From positions 1 through 7,743 of the forward strand of contig JAHIST010000075.1 in the NCBI GenBank assembly GCA_018818145.1: a stretch of DNA of 7,743 nt, in the 5' to 3' direction. The notes below the pieces were generated by a model. That model made no database searches. It was not told where the DNA came from and saw only the letters and a program-made list of their open reading frames with translations. Made by a program: the position numbers and the translations under genes. The stretch's first letter is position 1, and each line of letters starts with the position of its first letter. Shown here in pieces: positions 1 through 5,508 of this stretch. The DNA comes from Patescibacteria group bacterium (GTDB lineage: Bacteria > Patescibacteriota > Minisyncoccia > Portnoybacterales > GWB1-42-6).

Positions 1-166
1 AAGATTGAAAGCGCCGCGCCAAAGGGCGCGGCGCGAAACCAATTCCGACGCTCGGGCGGCCGCGGGAAGGAGGGGGTTGGGGGGAAGGCCCCGAAGGAGT
101 CGCTTCGCGACCCTACGGGGTAAAAATTTTTGCCCGCCCTCGCTTTTCCGCCGCCGCAATTTTTCG
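1..166. repeat. Left copy of a ~165-bp inverted repeat flanking the two-gene cassette
   Basis: Read as reverse complement, 3463-3299 matches this stretch base for base except for one extra C in the left copy at the GGCGGCCGCGGG run (about 58-64). The copy is GC-rich and full of small palindromes. GCGCCGCGCC/GGGCGCGGCGC form a hairpin at 11-35. At 89-120 CCCCG pairs with CGGGG around GTCGC-TTC-GCGAC. AAAAATTTTT lies at 122-131. Weaker similarity continues to about 192 through a hairpin and CGCCGCC. The window begins exactly at the outer edge of the repeat, which would fit a contig broken at a multicopy sequence. No transposase is encoded in it. It is probably a dispersed non-coding element; copy number cannot be judged here. 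Confidence 0.93.
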
Positions 167-187
167 TATTTTGCTTTGCGAAATGCG
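165..187. repeat. Hairpin at inner edge of left inverted repeat
   Basis: CGTATTTTGC (165-174) pairs with GCGAAATGCG (178-187) around a TTT loop, with two G-T wobbles. It sits exactly where the right repeat carries a 9-bp hairpin (3280-3300) of a different sequence. Both hairpins are followed by the same CGCCGCC on the cassette side, so they look like equivalent parts of one element whose stem sequence has diverged while its shape persisted. Confidence 0.6.
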
Positions 188-200
188 CCGCCAAAAGGTA

Positions 201-258
201 TGTTGCCCTTGCCCCAATCCCACCCGTGCGCGGGCAACAATTTACTCCTTTTTTGTTT
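201..258 (+). terminator. Terminator-like hairpin before the cassette promoter
   Basis: TGTTGCCC (201-208) is the exact reverse complement of GGGCAACA (232-239), with a 23-nt loop. A T-rich stretch follows, with T-runs around 241-258. This could stop transcription entering from the left. The loop is long and the T-tract is interrupted, so the call is weak. Confidence 0.3.
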
Positions 259-275
259 CCCAAAAATTAATTTTA

Positions 276-284
276 TGGTATCAT
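276..284 (+). promoter_or_regulatory. Extended -10 promoter for the cassette genes
   Basis: TGGTATCAT is an extended -10 (TGN followed by TATCAT), embedded in the AT-rich run TTTTATGGTATCATTT. A possible weak -35, TTGTTT, lies at 253-258 but its 20-bp spacing is poor, so the extended -10 is the main signal. Transcription would start near 291, giving a leader of about 48 nt before the ATG at 339. It lies inside the inverted repeats, so the cassette carries its own promoter. Confidence 0.45.
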
Positions 285-338
285 TTAAGTAGGGTCGTGG
301 ACTTAAATAATTCCAAAAAAATCTCAATTCCATTTTTT

Positions 339-2678
339 ATGGTCAACCAAGAATTAATAGATTTTATTAAAAAATCAAAAGAGACCGGACAAACAGATGA
401 ACAAATTAAATCTACTTTGCTTGCGAAGGGTTGGCAAGAAATTGATATTGATGAAAGTTTTAAATCGGCAGATGCCACCCAAAATTATTCTGACATATTG
501 TATAGCAAGACAGAAGACCGTGAATCAGTTGCGTCAAAATCTCGAAATACCAGCAAAAAAATGCTAATTATTGTTGTAATGGTTTTGGTTGCCGGGTTAG
601 GGGCAACTGCTTATTTTTTAATTCAATCAGATAAAATTAATTTCGTTCCTATTAATAAATCAGAACAAATACAAACTGAATCAGCTAAATTAGCGACAAT
701 CCCTGATGCGAAAGAAAAAAAGTTTTATCCTAGGGCAATCCAAATACAAAATGAGGAGCCAACGCTTTTCCAATTTGATAAAGAAGGGAAAAGAGTTTTT
801 TGGTATGCGCAAGATTCTTCTGGGAAAAGACTTGTAATTATTAATAATGAAAAAAGCAAACCATATGACGAGATTTCGCGAATTATTTTTAGCCCCGATG
901 GTCAAAAATTTGCATATAAGGCTAAACTGAACGGAAAAGAATTTATTATTGTAAATGGTCAAGAAGGGAAGGGATATGATTCTGTCGGTTCTCCTATCTT
1001 TAGTCCCGACAGCCAAAAGATCGCCTACAGGGTTTCACTGGATAAGAAATGGCGTATTGTTGTGAATGATAAAGAAGGAAAGCCATACGATCTCATAGAA
1101 GAAGATTCTTTTATCTTTAGTCCAGACAGCCAGAAGATTGGCTATCGAGCCATACAAGTAGGAGGTGGTTTAAAATATTTTATTGTAGTAAATAATCAGG
1201 AAGGTAAACTTTTTGACGATGTTTGGGGTTTTATTTTTAGCCCCGATAGCAAGAGATTTGCTTACATGGCCAATCAAAATAACAAAGAGTTTGTCATTAC
1301 CGATGGGCAAGAGAGTAAAGCTTATGATAAATTGGGTAATATTGTTTTTAGTTTGGATAGTCAAAATTTTGCATATGCAGCAAAGCAAGCTGATAAATGG
1401 TCTGTTATTGTAAATAACAGAGAAGTAAAGTTATACGATACAATTGGTAGTCTTCAATTTAGTCCAGATAGCCAAAAACTTGCTTATGTCGCTAGGCAGA
1501 ACGAGAAGGAATTTTTAGTTATAAACGGCGAAGAACACAGATCGTTAATATATAAACCATATGATTATGTTTATTTTTCCGGTTTTAGTCCAGATAGTCA
1601 GAAATTTGCCTATTCGGCTACGAGGGGAGGAAAAATGGTCGCTGTTGTTAACGATACGGAGATTAGTAAGTCATACGATTATTTCATGAATAATTTTAAA
1701 ATATATTTTAGCCCCGATGGCAAAAGATTTGCTTTCGTGGCAAGGAATGGCCCGGAACTTTCTGCTCAGTATTTTGCCGTTATTGACAGTCATGAAATAG
1801 GCCCCTATTCTAATAACTTTAATTTTTATGGAATAATGGACGCGCCTCCGCTATTCAGTCCCGACAGTAGCAGGGTTGTTTTTAGGGCACAACGACAAGG
1901 GAAGTATTTTATTGTTGAGAACGAACAGGAAGATAAAGCGTATGATTACGTTTATCCGCCGATTTTTAGCAAAGATGGCAGAAATATTGCGTATATGGCT
2001 AAACAAGGTCTGAAAAAGACTGTCGTTGTAAATGGCGTAGAAAGCAAAATATACGACGATATAGATAGAAATTCTTTGTCTTTCAGCGAGGATGGTAAAA
2101 AAATCATGTATGGCGTTGAAGATGGTAAAGAATTTTGGTGGATTGTTGAACAAGTCACTGAAAGTGGCACATCAGCCGAGGTTAATCAAGCGCAAACGCC
2201 CACCGATTGGCAAATTTATAAAAATGAAAAACAGATGTTTAATATTCAGTATCCAAAAGATTGGCAAATAAATGAGCAATTCAATAGAGTAGAATTTAGA
2301 ATTTTTGATAAACCAAATTATTATAATTTCTCAATTTTAATTAGCGATAATCCTTCCAAGGCAGATAGTCAAGCGGCCGCAAAAGCTTGGCTTGAAGAAT
2401 TCAAAAAAACGACACCACAATTCCCAATTTCTTATAGCAAAGAGGGAGAAATATTAGTTGGGAATGTAAAAGGTTATCGGTATCAAGGAGTAAATATCGG
2501 AGTTGTGGGAGAACCATCAATAGATATGGTTTTTATTTCTAAACCGGAAAACAATAAAATTTATCAAATCCAATTTCCAATAGACGATCCTCAACCAAGT
2601 TTAAAAATAATAGATCCAAAAGAAAACTACAAAAAAGCATATTCAATGCTTAATAGTCTAAATTTTTTAACTAAGTAA
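339..2678 (+). CDS. Membrane-anchored multi-repeat beta-propeller (PD40/TolB-like) protein, 779 aa
   Basis: Function is unknown; the architecture suggests an extracytoplasmic binding or scaffold protein. Residues 1-42 form a short helical domain (start MVNQELIDFIKKSKETGQ, with GW near 31) of a kind common at the N-terminus of CPR membrane proteins. Lysines precede a single membrane segment at about 75-96, predicting N-in/C-out. Twelve blade-like repeats follow. A degenerate one starts at F146, then FSPDG/FSPDS-type motifs sit at 184, 221, 260, 300, 337, 374, 416, 457, 506, 543 and 582, usually followed by a K-x-AY strand and a VVN-x-x-E-x-K-x-YD turn. Residues about 622-779 form an alpha/beta domain beginning IYKNEKQMFNIQYPKDW, resembling PsbP/Mog1-like C-terminal domains of surface proteins. 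The frame is open from a TTG at 171, but that start lies in the repeat hairpin; the ATG at 339 begins the recognisable domain. No clear ribosome binding site is visible. Confidence 0.85.
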   Translation: MVNQELIDFIKKSKETGQTDEQIKSTLLAKGWQEIDIDESFKSADATQNYSDILYSKTEDRESVASKSRNTSKKMLIIVVMVLVAGLGATAYFLIQSDKINFVPINKSEQIQTESAKLATIPDAKEKKFYPRAIQIQNEEPTLFQFDKEGKRVFWYAQDSSGKRLVIINNEKSKPYDEISRIIFSPDGQKFAYKAKLNGKEFIIVNGQEGKGYDSVGSPIFSPDSQKIAYRVSLDKKWRIVVNDKEGKPYDLIEEDSFIFSPDSQKIGYRAIQVGGGLKYFIVVNNQEGKLFDDVWGFIFSPDSKRFAYMANQNNKEFVITDGQESKAYDKLGNIVFSLDSQNFAYAAKQADKWSVIVNNREVKLYDTIGSLQFSPDSQKLAYVARQNEKEFLVINGEEHRSLIYKPYDYVYFSGFSPDSQKFAYSATRGGKMVAVVNDTEISKSYDYFMNNFKIYFSPDGKRFAFVARNGPELSAQYFAVIDSHEIGPYSNNFNFYGIMDAPPLFSPDSSRVVFRAQRQGKYFIVENEQEDKAYDYVYPPIFSKDGRNIAYMAKQGLKKTVVVNGVESKIYDDIDRNSLSFSEDGKKIMYGVEDGKEFWWIVEQVTESGTSAEVNQAQTPTDWQIYKNEKQMFNIQYPKDWQINEQFNRVEFRIFDKPNYYNFSILISDNPSKADSQAAAKAWLEEFKKTTPQFPISYSKEGEILVGNVKGYRYQGVNIGVVGEPSIDMVFISKPENNKIYQIQFPIDDPQPSLKIIDPKENYKKAYSMLNSLNFLTK

Positions 2679-2699
2679 CTAAATTTAAAATAAAAAATT

Positions 2700-3254
2700 A
2701 TGAACCAAAAAGGAATTTCAATAATTATAATAATTTTAATAATAATCGGTCTTTTAGCCGCAGGGGGAGTATTTTATTATTTTCTTAAAGGTTCAAATAT
2801 ATTTTCTGAGAAAAAATCTGATAAATCGTCCAAAATTAGCTGTATATACAAGAAGGGCGAATATGAAATGCGTGCTTACGATTCGGAAGGCAGGGCTACC
2901 GGATTATTCGATGGGAAGGTAAGGCAGGAAATTCCGCGGTCTGTTTACGATAATGGTAATATCACGATTTTTAACCAGGCAGATCCGAATTCCTATACGT
3001 ACGAAATTTTTTGCAAAAAGGATGGAAATTATCAGTTTGCTAAATCTTCCGTCGTAAACAGTAAAGAGACTATTTTTAATGCGGTAAATATTCCGATTTC
3101 AGCTGGTCAGGCCCATCGTTATAAATTCGATTGGAATGCTTTGGCGCGAGGAGAAAAGGGTGCCACTCTTATGGTTGATGCCGATGGCGACAGTAAATTT
3201 GAAAAAACAATCACTTCCGATACCGAGCTCATTTGCGAAGAATTTCTAGATTAA
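2700..3254 (+). CDS. Single-pass membrane protein with extracytoplasmic domain, 184 aa, unknown function
   Basis: I do not recognise a characterised family. MNQKG is followed by a strongly hydrophobic segment at about 6-28, then a polar lysine/serine linker and a soluble domain of about 140 residues. The start resembles the N-terminus of many CPR small membrane proteins; it has no lipobox and no typical pilin cleavage motif. Three cysteines (48, 105, 179) fall in the predicted external part. Near the C-terminus, VDADGDSKFE (159-168) places acidic residues at D160, D162, D164 and E168, suggesting a Ca-binding-like loop, but the spacing does not fully match EF-hand or dockerin loops. The gene begins 21 nt after the propeller gene with no visible Shine-Dalgarno, so the two are probably cotranscribed and may act together at the cell surface. 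Confidence 0.8.
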   Translation: MNQKGISIIIIILIIIGLLAAGGVFYYFLKGSNIFSEKKSDKSSKISCIYKKGEYEMRAYDSEGRATGLFDGKVRQEIPRSVYDNGNITIFNQADPNSYTYEIFCKKDGNYQFAKSSVVNSKETIFNAVNIPISAGQAHRYKFDWNALARGEKGATLMVDADGDSKFEKTITSDTELICEEFLD

Positions 3255-3279
3255 ATAAATTAAGACAGAAATTAGGCGG

Positions 3280-3300
3280 CGCGCCAGCTTCGCTGGCGCG
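3280..3300. repeat. 9-bp perfect hairpin at inner edge of right inverted repeat
   Basis: CGCGCCAGC (3280-3288) and GCTGGCGCG (3292-3300) pair perfectly around a TTC loop, 25 bp after the stop codon of the 184-aa gene. It could help end the cassette transcript, but no T-run follows on the + strand, so I treat it as part of the repeat element and not as an intrinsic terminator. Confidence 0.7.
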
Positions 3301-3463
3301 AAAAATTGCGGCGGCGGAAAAGCGAGGGCGGGCAAAAATTTTTACCCCGTAGGGTCGCGAAGCGACTCCTTCGGGGCCTTCCCCCCAACCCCCTCCTTCC
3401 CGCGCCGCCCGAGCGTCGGAATTGGTTTCGCGCCGCGCCCTTTGGCGCGGCGCTTTCAATCTT
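3299..3463. repeat. Right copy of the ~165-bp inverted repeat
   Basis: This is the reverse complement of 1-166 with a single one-base deletion. It runs outward from the inner hairpin to the outer end CTTTCAATCTT. Nothing recognisable as a transposase or integrase lies beside it. The sequence directly outside (CAGGAATTTTTG) cannot be compared with the left flank, so a target duplication cannot be tested. A long minus-strand open frame across it is judged spurious (see rejected items). Confidence 0.93.
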
Positions 3464-3550
3464 CAGGAATTTTTGATAAAATAGGTTCGAGCGGAATCAT
3501 ATAAATACATCTTTAATGTAATTTGGGGATAAAAAGGGGACAACTAATAA

Positions 3551-3585
3551 TAGTTTTTAGTTAGTAGCTTGTAGTTTTTAGTTAG
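3551..3585. repeat. Short direct repeat in the intergenic region
   Basis: TAGTTTTTAGTTAG occurs at 3551-3564 and again at 3572-3585, 21 bp apart, joined by TAGCTTG. It lies just before the terminator hairpin. This kind of TAG/TTAG-rich repeated filler is, as I recall, frequent in Parcubacteria intergenic DNA. No function is inferred. Confidence 0.6.
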
Positions 3586-3586
3586 G

Positions 3587-3613
3587 AAAATGGCTTGAAT
3601 GAGCCATTTTTTT
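3587..3613 (+). terminator. Rho-independent terminator upstream of the dcw promoter
   Basis: AAAATGGCT (3587-3595) and AGCCATTTT (3602-3610) form a perfect 9-bp stem with a 6-nt loop; the last T-run extends to 3613 and, after one G, T continues. A-tract, stem and T-tract make a classical intrinsic terminator, with enough symmetry to work on both strands. It separates any transcript from the left (the cassette) from the mraZ promoter 60 bp further on. Confidence 0.8.
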
Positions 3614-3671
3614 GTTTTTGTGCGAAAAATTACGATTTTAGGTTTATTGAAAAATAATGGGAATTAAGCGG

Positions 3672-3700
3672 TTGACGCGTTTCACAAAGTGGAATAAAAT
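3672..3700 (+). promoter_or_regulatory. Sigma70-type promoter of mraZ/dcw cluster
   Basis: TTGACG (3672-3677) and TAAAAT (3695-3700) are separated by exactly 17 bp, close to the bacterial consensus. Transcription would start near 3707, about 230 nt before the mraZ start codon. The promoter lies downstream of the terminator at 3587 and is overlapped and followed by the GTGGA motif array, which fits an autoregulated mraZ promoter. Confidence 0.75.
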
Positions 3701-3760
3701 TAGAGCGAAGTGGAAAATTGTGGATAATTCTGTTAATAACTAATGAAAAGTGTGGATAAC
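3686..3760 (+). promoter_or_regulatory. Candidate MraZ operator (four GTGGA boxes), overlapping two DnaA-box sequences
   Basis: GTGGA occurs four times on the same strand at 3689, 3710, 3720 and 3752, spaced 21, 10 and 32 bp, near multiples of the helical turn. Contexts are AAAGTGGAATA, GAAGTGGAAAA, ATTGTGGATAA and AGTGTGGATAA. Known MraZ proteins bind direct repeats of about 10-bp period: TGGGN-type in E. coli and, as I recall, AAAGTG(T/G) in mollicutes; this array resembles the latter. The first box lies in the -35/-10 spacer and the others just after the start point, a layout suited to repression. The last two boxes also contain TGTGGATAA (3719-3727, 3751-3759), the exact complement of the DnaA box TTATCCACA, so DnaA binding is an alternative or additional role. 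Confidence 0.55.
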
Positions 3761-3786
3761 TGCTCGACCGATTCTTTTCAAAAAAT

Positions 3787-3897
3787 GCAGTCAGCCCGGC
3801 TGATATAGCTGAAAGTTCGTTACTGGCTGCTGCTTAGCGCTCGCCGCGCCGTTGATGCACTGCAAGCAGACAATGGGCGCGGCTGCGCGATGTTTTT
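3787..3897 (+). ncRNA. Structured 5' leader of mraZ, possible attenuator or small RNA
   Basis: Two GC-rich stems lie between the promoter and mraZ. In the first, GCAG-(T)-CAGCC (3787-3796) pairs with GGCTGCTGC (3825-3833). In the second, GCGC and GCCGCGCC (3837-3840, 3843-3850) pair with GGCGCGGC and GCGC (3876-3883, 3885-3888), with a small internal loop and a 25-nt apical loop. Five T residues follow at 3893-3897, so the second stem resembles an intrinsic terminator. The segment is much richer in GC than the DNA around it. I do not recognise a named RNA family; RNase P RNA, SRP RNA, tmRNA and tRNA hallmarks are absent. Confidence 0.4.
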
Positions 3898-3921
3898 GAA
3901 AATAATCAGTCTCGCAGTTAT

Positions 3922-3929
3922 GGGAGGAG
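3922..3929 (+). promoter_or_regulatory. Strong Shine-Dalgarno of mraZ
   Basis: GGGAGGAG lies 8 nt before the ATG at 3938. It selects that start over an upstream in-frame ATG at 3890, which sits in the terminator-like leader stem and would add 16 residues not matching the MraZ N-terminus. It is the only clear Shine-Dalgarno in the window. Confidence 0.8.
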
Positions 3930-3937
3930 AAGAGAAA

Positions 3938-4369
3938 ATGCTAATCGGTGAATATAAACATACAATTGATGAAAAGAAGCGTTTGGCGATTCCGGCCAAG
4001 CTGCGAAAGGAGTTAGGAAGCGGAGCAGTGCTGACCCGCGGTCTTGATAATTGTCTGGCGCTTTATCCTTTGCGGGAATGGGAAAATTTGGCTGAGAAAT
4101 TAAGCAAGTTGCCGGCCGGCCAGATTGAGGCCAGGGGATTGGCTCGGGTGATTTTATCGGGAGCGGTGGAAGTGGAGTTTGATTCTTTGGGAAGAATTTT
4201 GGTTCCAGACTATTTAAAGCAGTACGCCAATATTGAAAAAAATGTGGTAATCGCCGGAGTTTTTAAGCATTTGGAAATTTGGGACGAGGCGCGCTGGAAT
4301 GAATACAAGCAGAAAACGGAACGCGAAGTAGGCGATCTGGCGGCGAAATTGTCGGAGATTGGTTTCTGA
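3938..4369 (+). CDS. mraZ: Transcriptional regulator MraZ, 143 aa
   Basis: MraZ is a ring-forming DNA-binding protein that controls the division and cell wall cluster, usually including its own promoter. The product has the two SpoVT/AbrB-like half-domains of the family. The first (about 4-50) begins MLIGEYKHTIDEKKRLAIPA, and the second (about 77-120) contains EVEFDSLGRILVP. In the first half the usual DxKGR reads DEKKR, a variant I associate with CPR bacteria; the second keeps DxxGR. The length of 143 residues is normal. It is first in the cluster, preceded by a strong promoter with repeated GTGGA boxes that are its probable own operator. A 244-bp gap separates it from rsmH, unlike the tight spacing often seen. 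Confidence 0.96.
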   Translation: MLIGEYKHTIDEKKRLAIPAKLRKELGSGAVLTRGLDNCLALYPLREWENLAEKLSKLPAGQIEARGLARVILSGAVEVEFDSLGRILVPDYLKQYANIEKNVVIAGVFKHLEIWDEARWNEYKQKTEREVGDLAAKLSEIGF

Positions 4370-4393
4370 AAATGTAAAATGTAAATATCCCCG

Positions 4394-4483
4394 GCCCGCC
4401 TCGCGTTAAATAGTCTGTTGATAATTACTCATTATATCAGCTAAACAATTTAAATTAATAGACAAGTTAAAGGCGAGCGGGGC
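4394..4483. repeat. Imperfect inverted repeat between mraZ and rsmH
   Basis: The left arm starts GCCCGCCTCGCGTTAAAT (from 4394) and the right arm ends AAGGCGAGCGGGGC (to 4483). After reverse complementing, the arms match at roughly two thirds or more of positions over some 33 bp, including CTCGC and GTCT cores, with an AT-rich centre of about 25 bp. The GC-rich tips and AT-rich middle differ from the flanking genes. It may be a decayed small mobile or REP-like element, or a regulatory structure of the mraZ 3' region. Confidence 0.45.
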
Positions 4484-4486
4484 AGG

Positions 4487-4572
4487 CAAAATGCAAAATG
4501 ACAACTTAAAAATTTAAAGTATATTCGCCTTCGGCGAATACCTAAATTTTACATTTTGATTTTTGTATTTTG
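4487..4572. repeat. Long imperfect hairpin upstream of rsmH
   Basis: A central perfect stem, TATTCGCC (4522-4529) with GGCGAATA (4533-4540) and a TTC loop, is nested in AAAATTTA (4509-4516) paired with TAAATTTT (4543-4550). The outermost CAAAAT/ATTTTG pairs are at 4487-4492 and 4567-4572. Repeated AAAATG-type words make up the outer arms. It ends 41 bp before the rsmH start. It could be a transcription pause or terminator, a processing site, or a dispersed element; no promoter that I would call confidently lies between it and rsmH. Confidence 0.5.
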
Positions 4573-4613
4573 AATTAAAGATTGTTAATGAAAAAAGACG
4601 AAGTGAAATTAAC

Positions 4614-5501
4614 ATGGCACATATTTCTGTTCTTGTGGACGAAGTTATTAAATATTTAAGCCCCCGACCTGGCGAAAATTTTATTGACGGGACCTGCGGC
4701 GCGGCGGGTCATACAGAAGAAATTTTAAAGGAAATCGGAGCGGAGGGAAAAATTTTGTGCTTGGATTTAGATGCAGAATCCTTGCGCCGCGCCCAAGTGC
4801 ACTTTGAAAAAAGCGAGCCGGAGCAGTTGATTTTTATTGAAGGAAACTTCGCTGATATTGAAAAAATAATTCAGGAGGGAAAAATTTTTCCAATAGACGG
4901 CATTTTAGTTGATTTGGGCATGTCGTCAGAGCAGCTGGAGGAAAGCGGCCGAGGATTTTCATTTTTGAAAGACGAACCTTTGGATATGCGCTATTGTTTG
5001 CGGCAGGGACTAAGCGCGCGGGAGATTGTTAACTATTGGCCTCAGCAGGAGATAGAAAAAATTTTAAAAGAATACGGAGAAGAGAGACACGCTTGGCGCA
5101 TCAGCCAGCAGATTGTTTCTTTAAGAAAAGCCGCGCCTATTAGGACCACCCGGGAATTAATTGGCGTTGTTGCGCAGGCAGTCCCGGCCGGCTATCGTTA
5201 TGGCAGAATACATTTTGCCACCAGAACCTTTCAGGCCCTGCGGATCGCAGTTAACAATGAGTTGGAAAATTTAAAAAAGTTTCTGCCGCAGGCGGTGAAT
5301 ATTTTAAAAAGCGGCGGCAGATTGGCAGTCATATCTTTTCATTCTTTGGAAGACAGGATTGTTAAAAATTTTTTTCGCCAAAAAGCCCGCCAAGAAGAAA
5401 TTAAAATTTTAACAAAAAAACCCGTATTGCCAACGGTTGAAGAAATAGCTAAAAATCCTCGCAGCCGCAGCGCGAAATTAAGGGCAATAATTAAAAAATA
5501 G
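4614..5501 (+). CDS. rsmH: 16S rRNA (cytosine(1402)-N4)-methyltransferase RsmH (MraW), 295 aa
   Basis: RsmH transfers a methyl group from S-adenosylmethionine to N4 of C1402 in the 16S rRNA decoding centre, acting on the small ribosomal subunit. Family motifs are clear. They are HISVLVDEV (3-11), the SAM-binding loop FIDGTCGAAGHT (23-34, with AAG where GGH-type loops are usual), the acidic LDLD (50-53), DGILVDLGMSSEQL (95-108), RGFSF and PLDMRY (113-127), GRIHFATRTFQALRIAVN (197-214), GGRLAVISFHSLEDRIVK (234-251) and the C-terminal RSRSAKLR (283-290). The length is slightly below the 313 residues of E. coli. The ATG at 4614 starts the conserved N-terminus; an in-frame TTG at 4563 lies in the preceding hairpin and was not chosen. 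Only 7 bp separate it from the ftsL-like gene, so they are cotranscribed. Confidence 0.97.
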   Translation: MAHISVLVDEVIKYLSPRPGENFIDGTCGAAGHTEEILKEIGAEGKILCLDLDAESLRRAQVHFEKSEPEQLIFIEGNFADIEKIIQEGKIFPIDGILVDLGMSSEQLEESGRGFSFLKDEPLDMRYCLRQGLSAREIVNYWPQQEIEKILKEYGEERHAWRISQQIVSLRKAAPIRTTRELIGVVAQAVPAGYRYGRIHFATRTFQALRIAVNNELENLKKFLPQAVNILKSGGRLAVISFHSLEDRIVKNFFRQKARQEEIKILTKKPVLPTVEEIAKNPRSRSAKLRAIIKK

Positions 5502-5508
5502 CCGCGTT

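Noticed and set aside
5..292. Open frame starting TTG in the left repeat (KAPRQRARRETNSDARAA)
   Set aside because: The same peptide start appears in the right repeat, but the one-base indel puts the copies in different frames after about 18 residues with no sign of selection on the protein. It is a by-product of GC-rich repeat DNA and starts at a non-ATG codon.
171..338. N-terminal extension of the propeller protein from a TTG start
   Set aside because: The start lies in the repeat hairpin, the extension is upstream of the likely transcription start, and the recognisable N-domain begins at the ATG at 339.
3229..3459. Minus-strand open frame over the right repeat
   Set aside because: It covers the repeat and overlaps the end of the 184-aa gene antisense. 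It is the counterpart of the spurious frame in the left copy and matches no known domain.
3787..3888. tRNA, tmRNA, RNase P RNA or SRP RNA in the mraZ leader
   Set aside because: The cloverleaf and T-loop GTTCRA pattern, the RNase P GAGGAAAGTC-type motif, the SRP core and the tmRNA ends are all missing.
3890..3937. 16-residue N-terminal extension of MraZ
   Set aside because: The MraZ family begins at MLIGEY, and a strong Shine-Dalgarno precedes that ATG; the upstream ATG lies at the edge of the GC-rich leader stem.
3464..3937. Chromosome replication origin
   Set aside because: Only two DnaA boxes are present, no dnaA, dnaN or rpmH is nearby, and both boxes are explained by the GTGGA array. 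Kept as a checkable finding only.
4418..4446. Promoter for rsmH (TTGATA in the mraZ-rsmH gap)
   Set aside because: At 17-bp spacing the -10 position reads CTAAAC, which is poor, and the motif is part of the inverted repeat.
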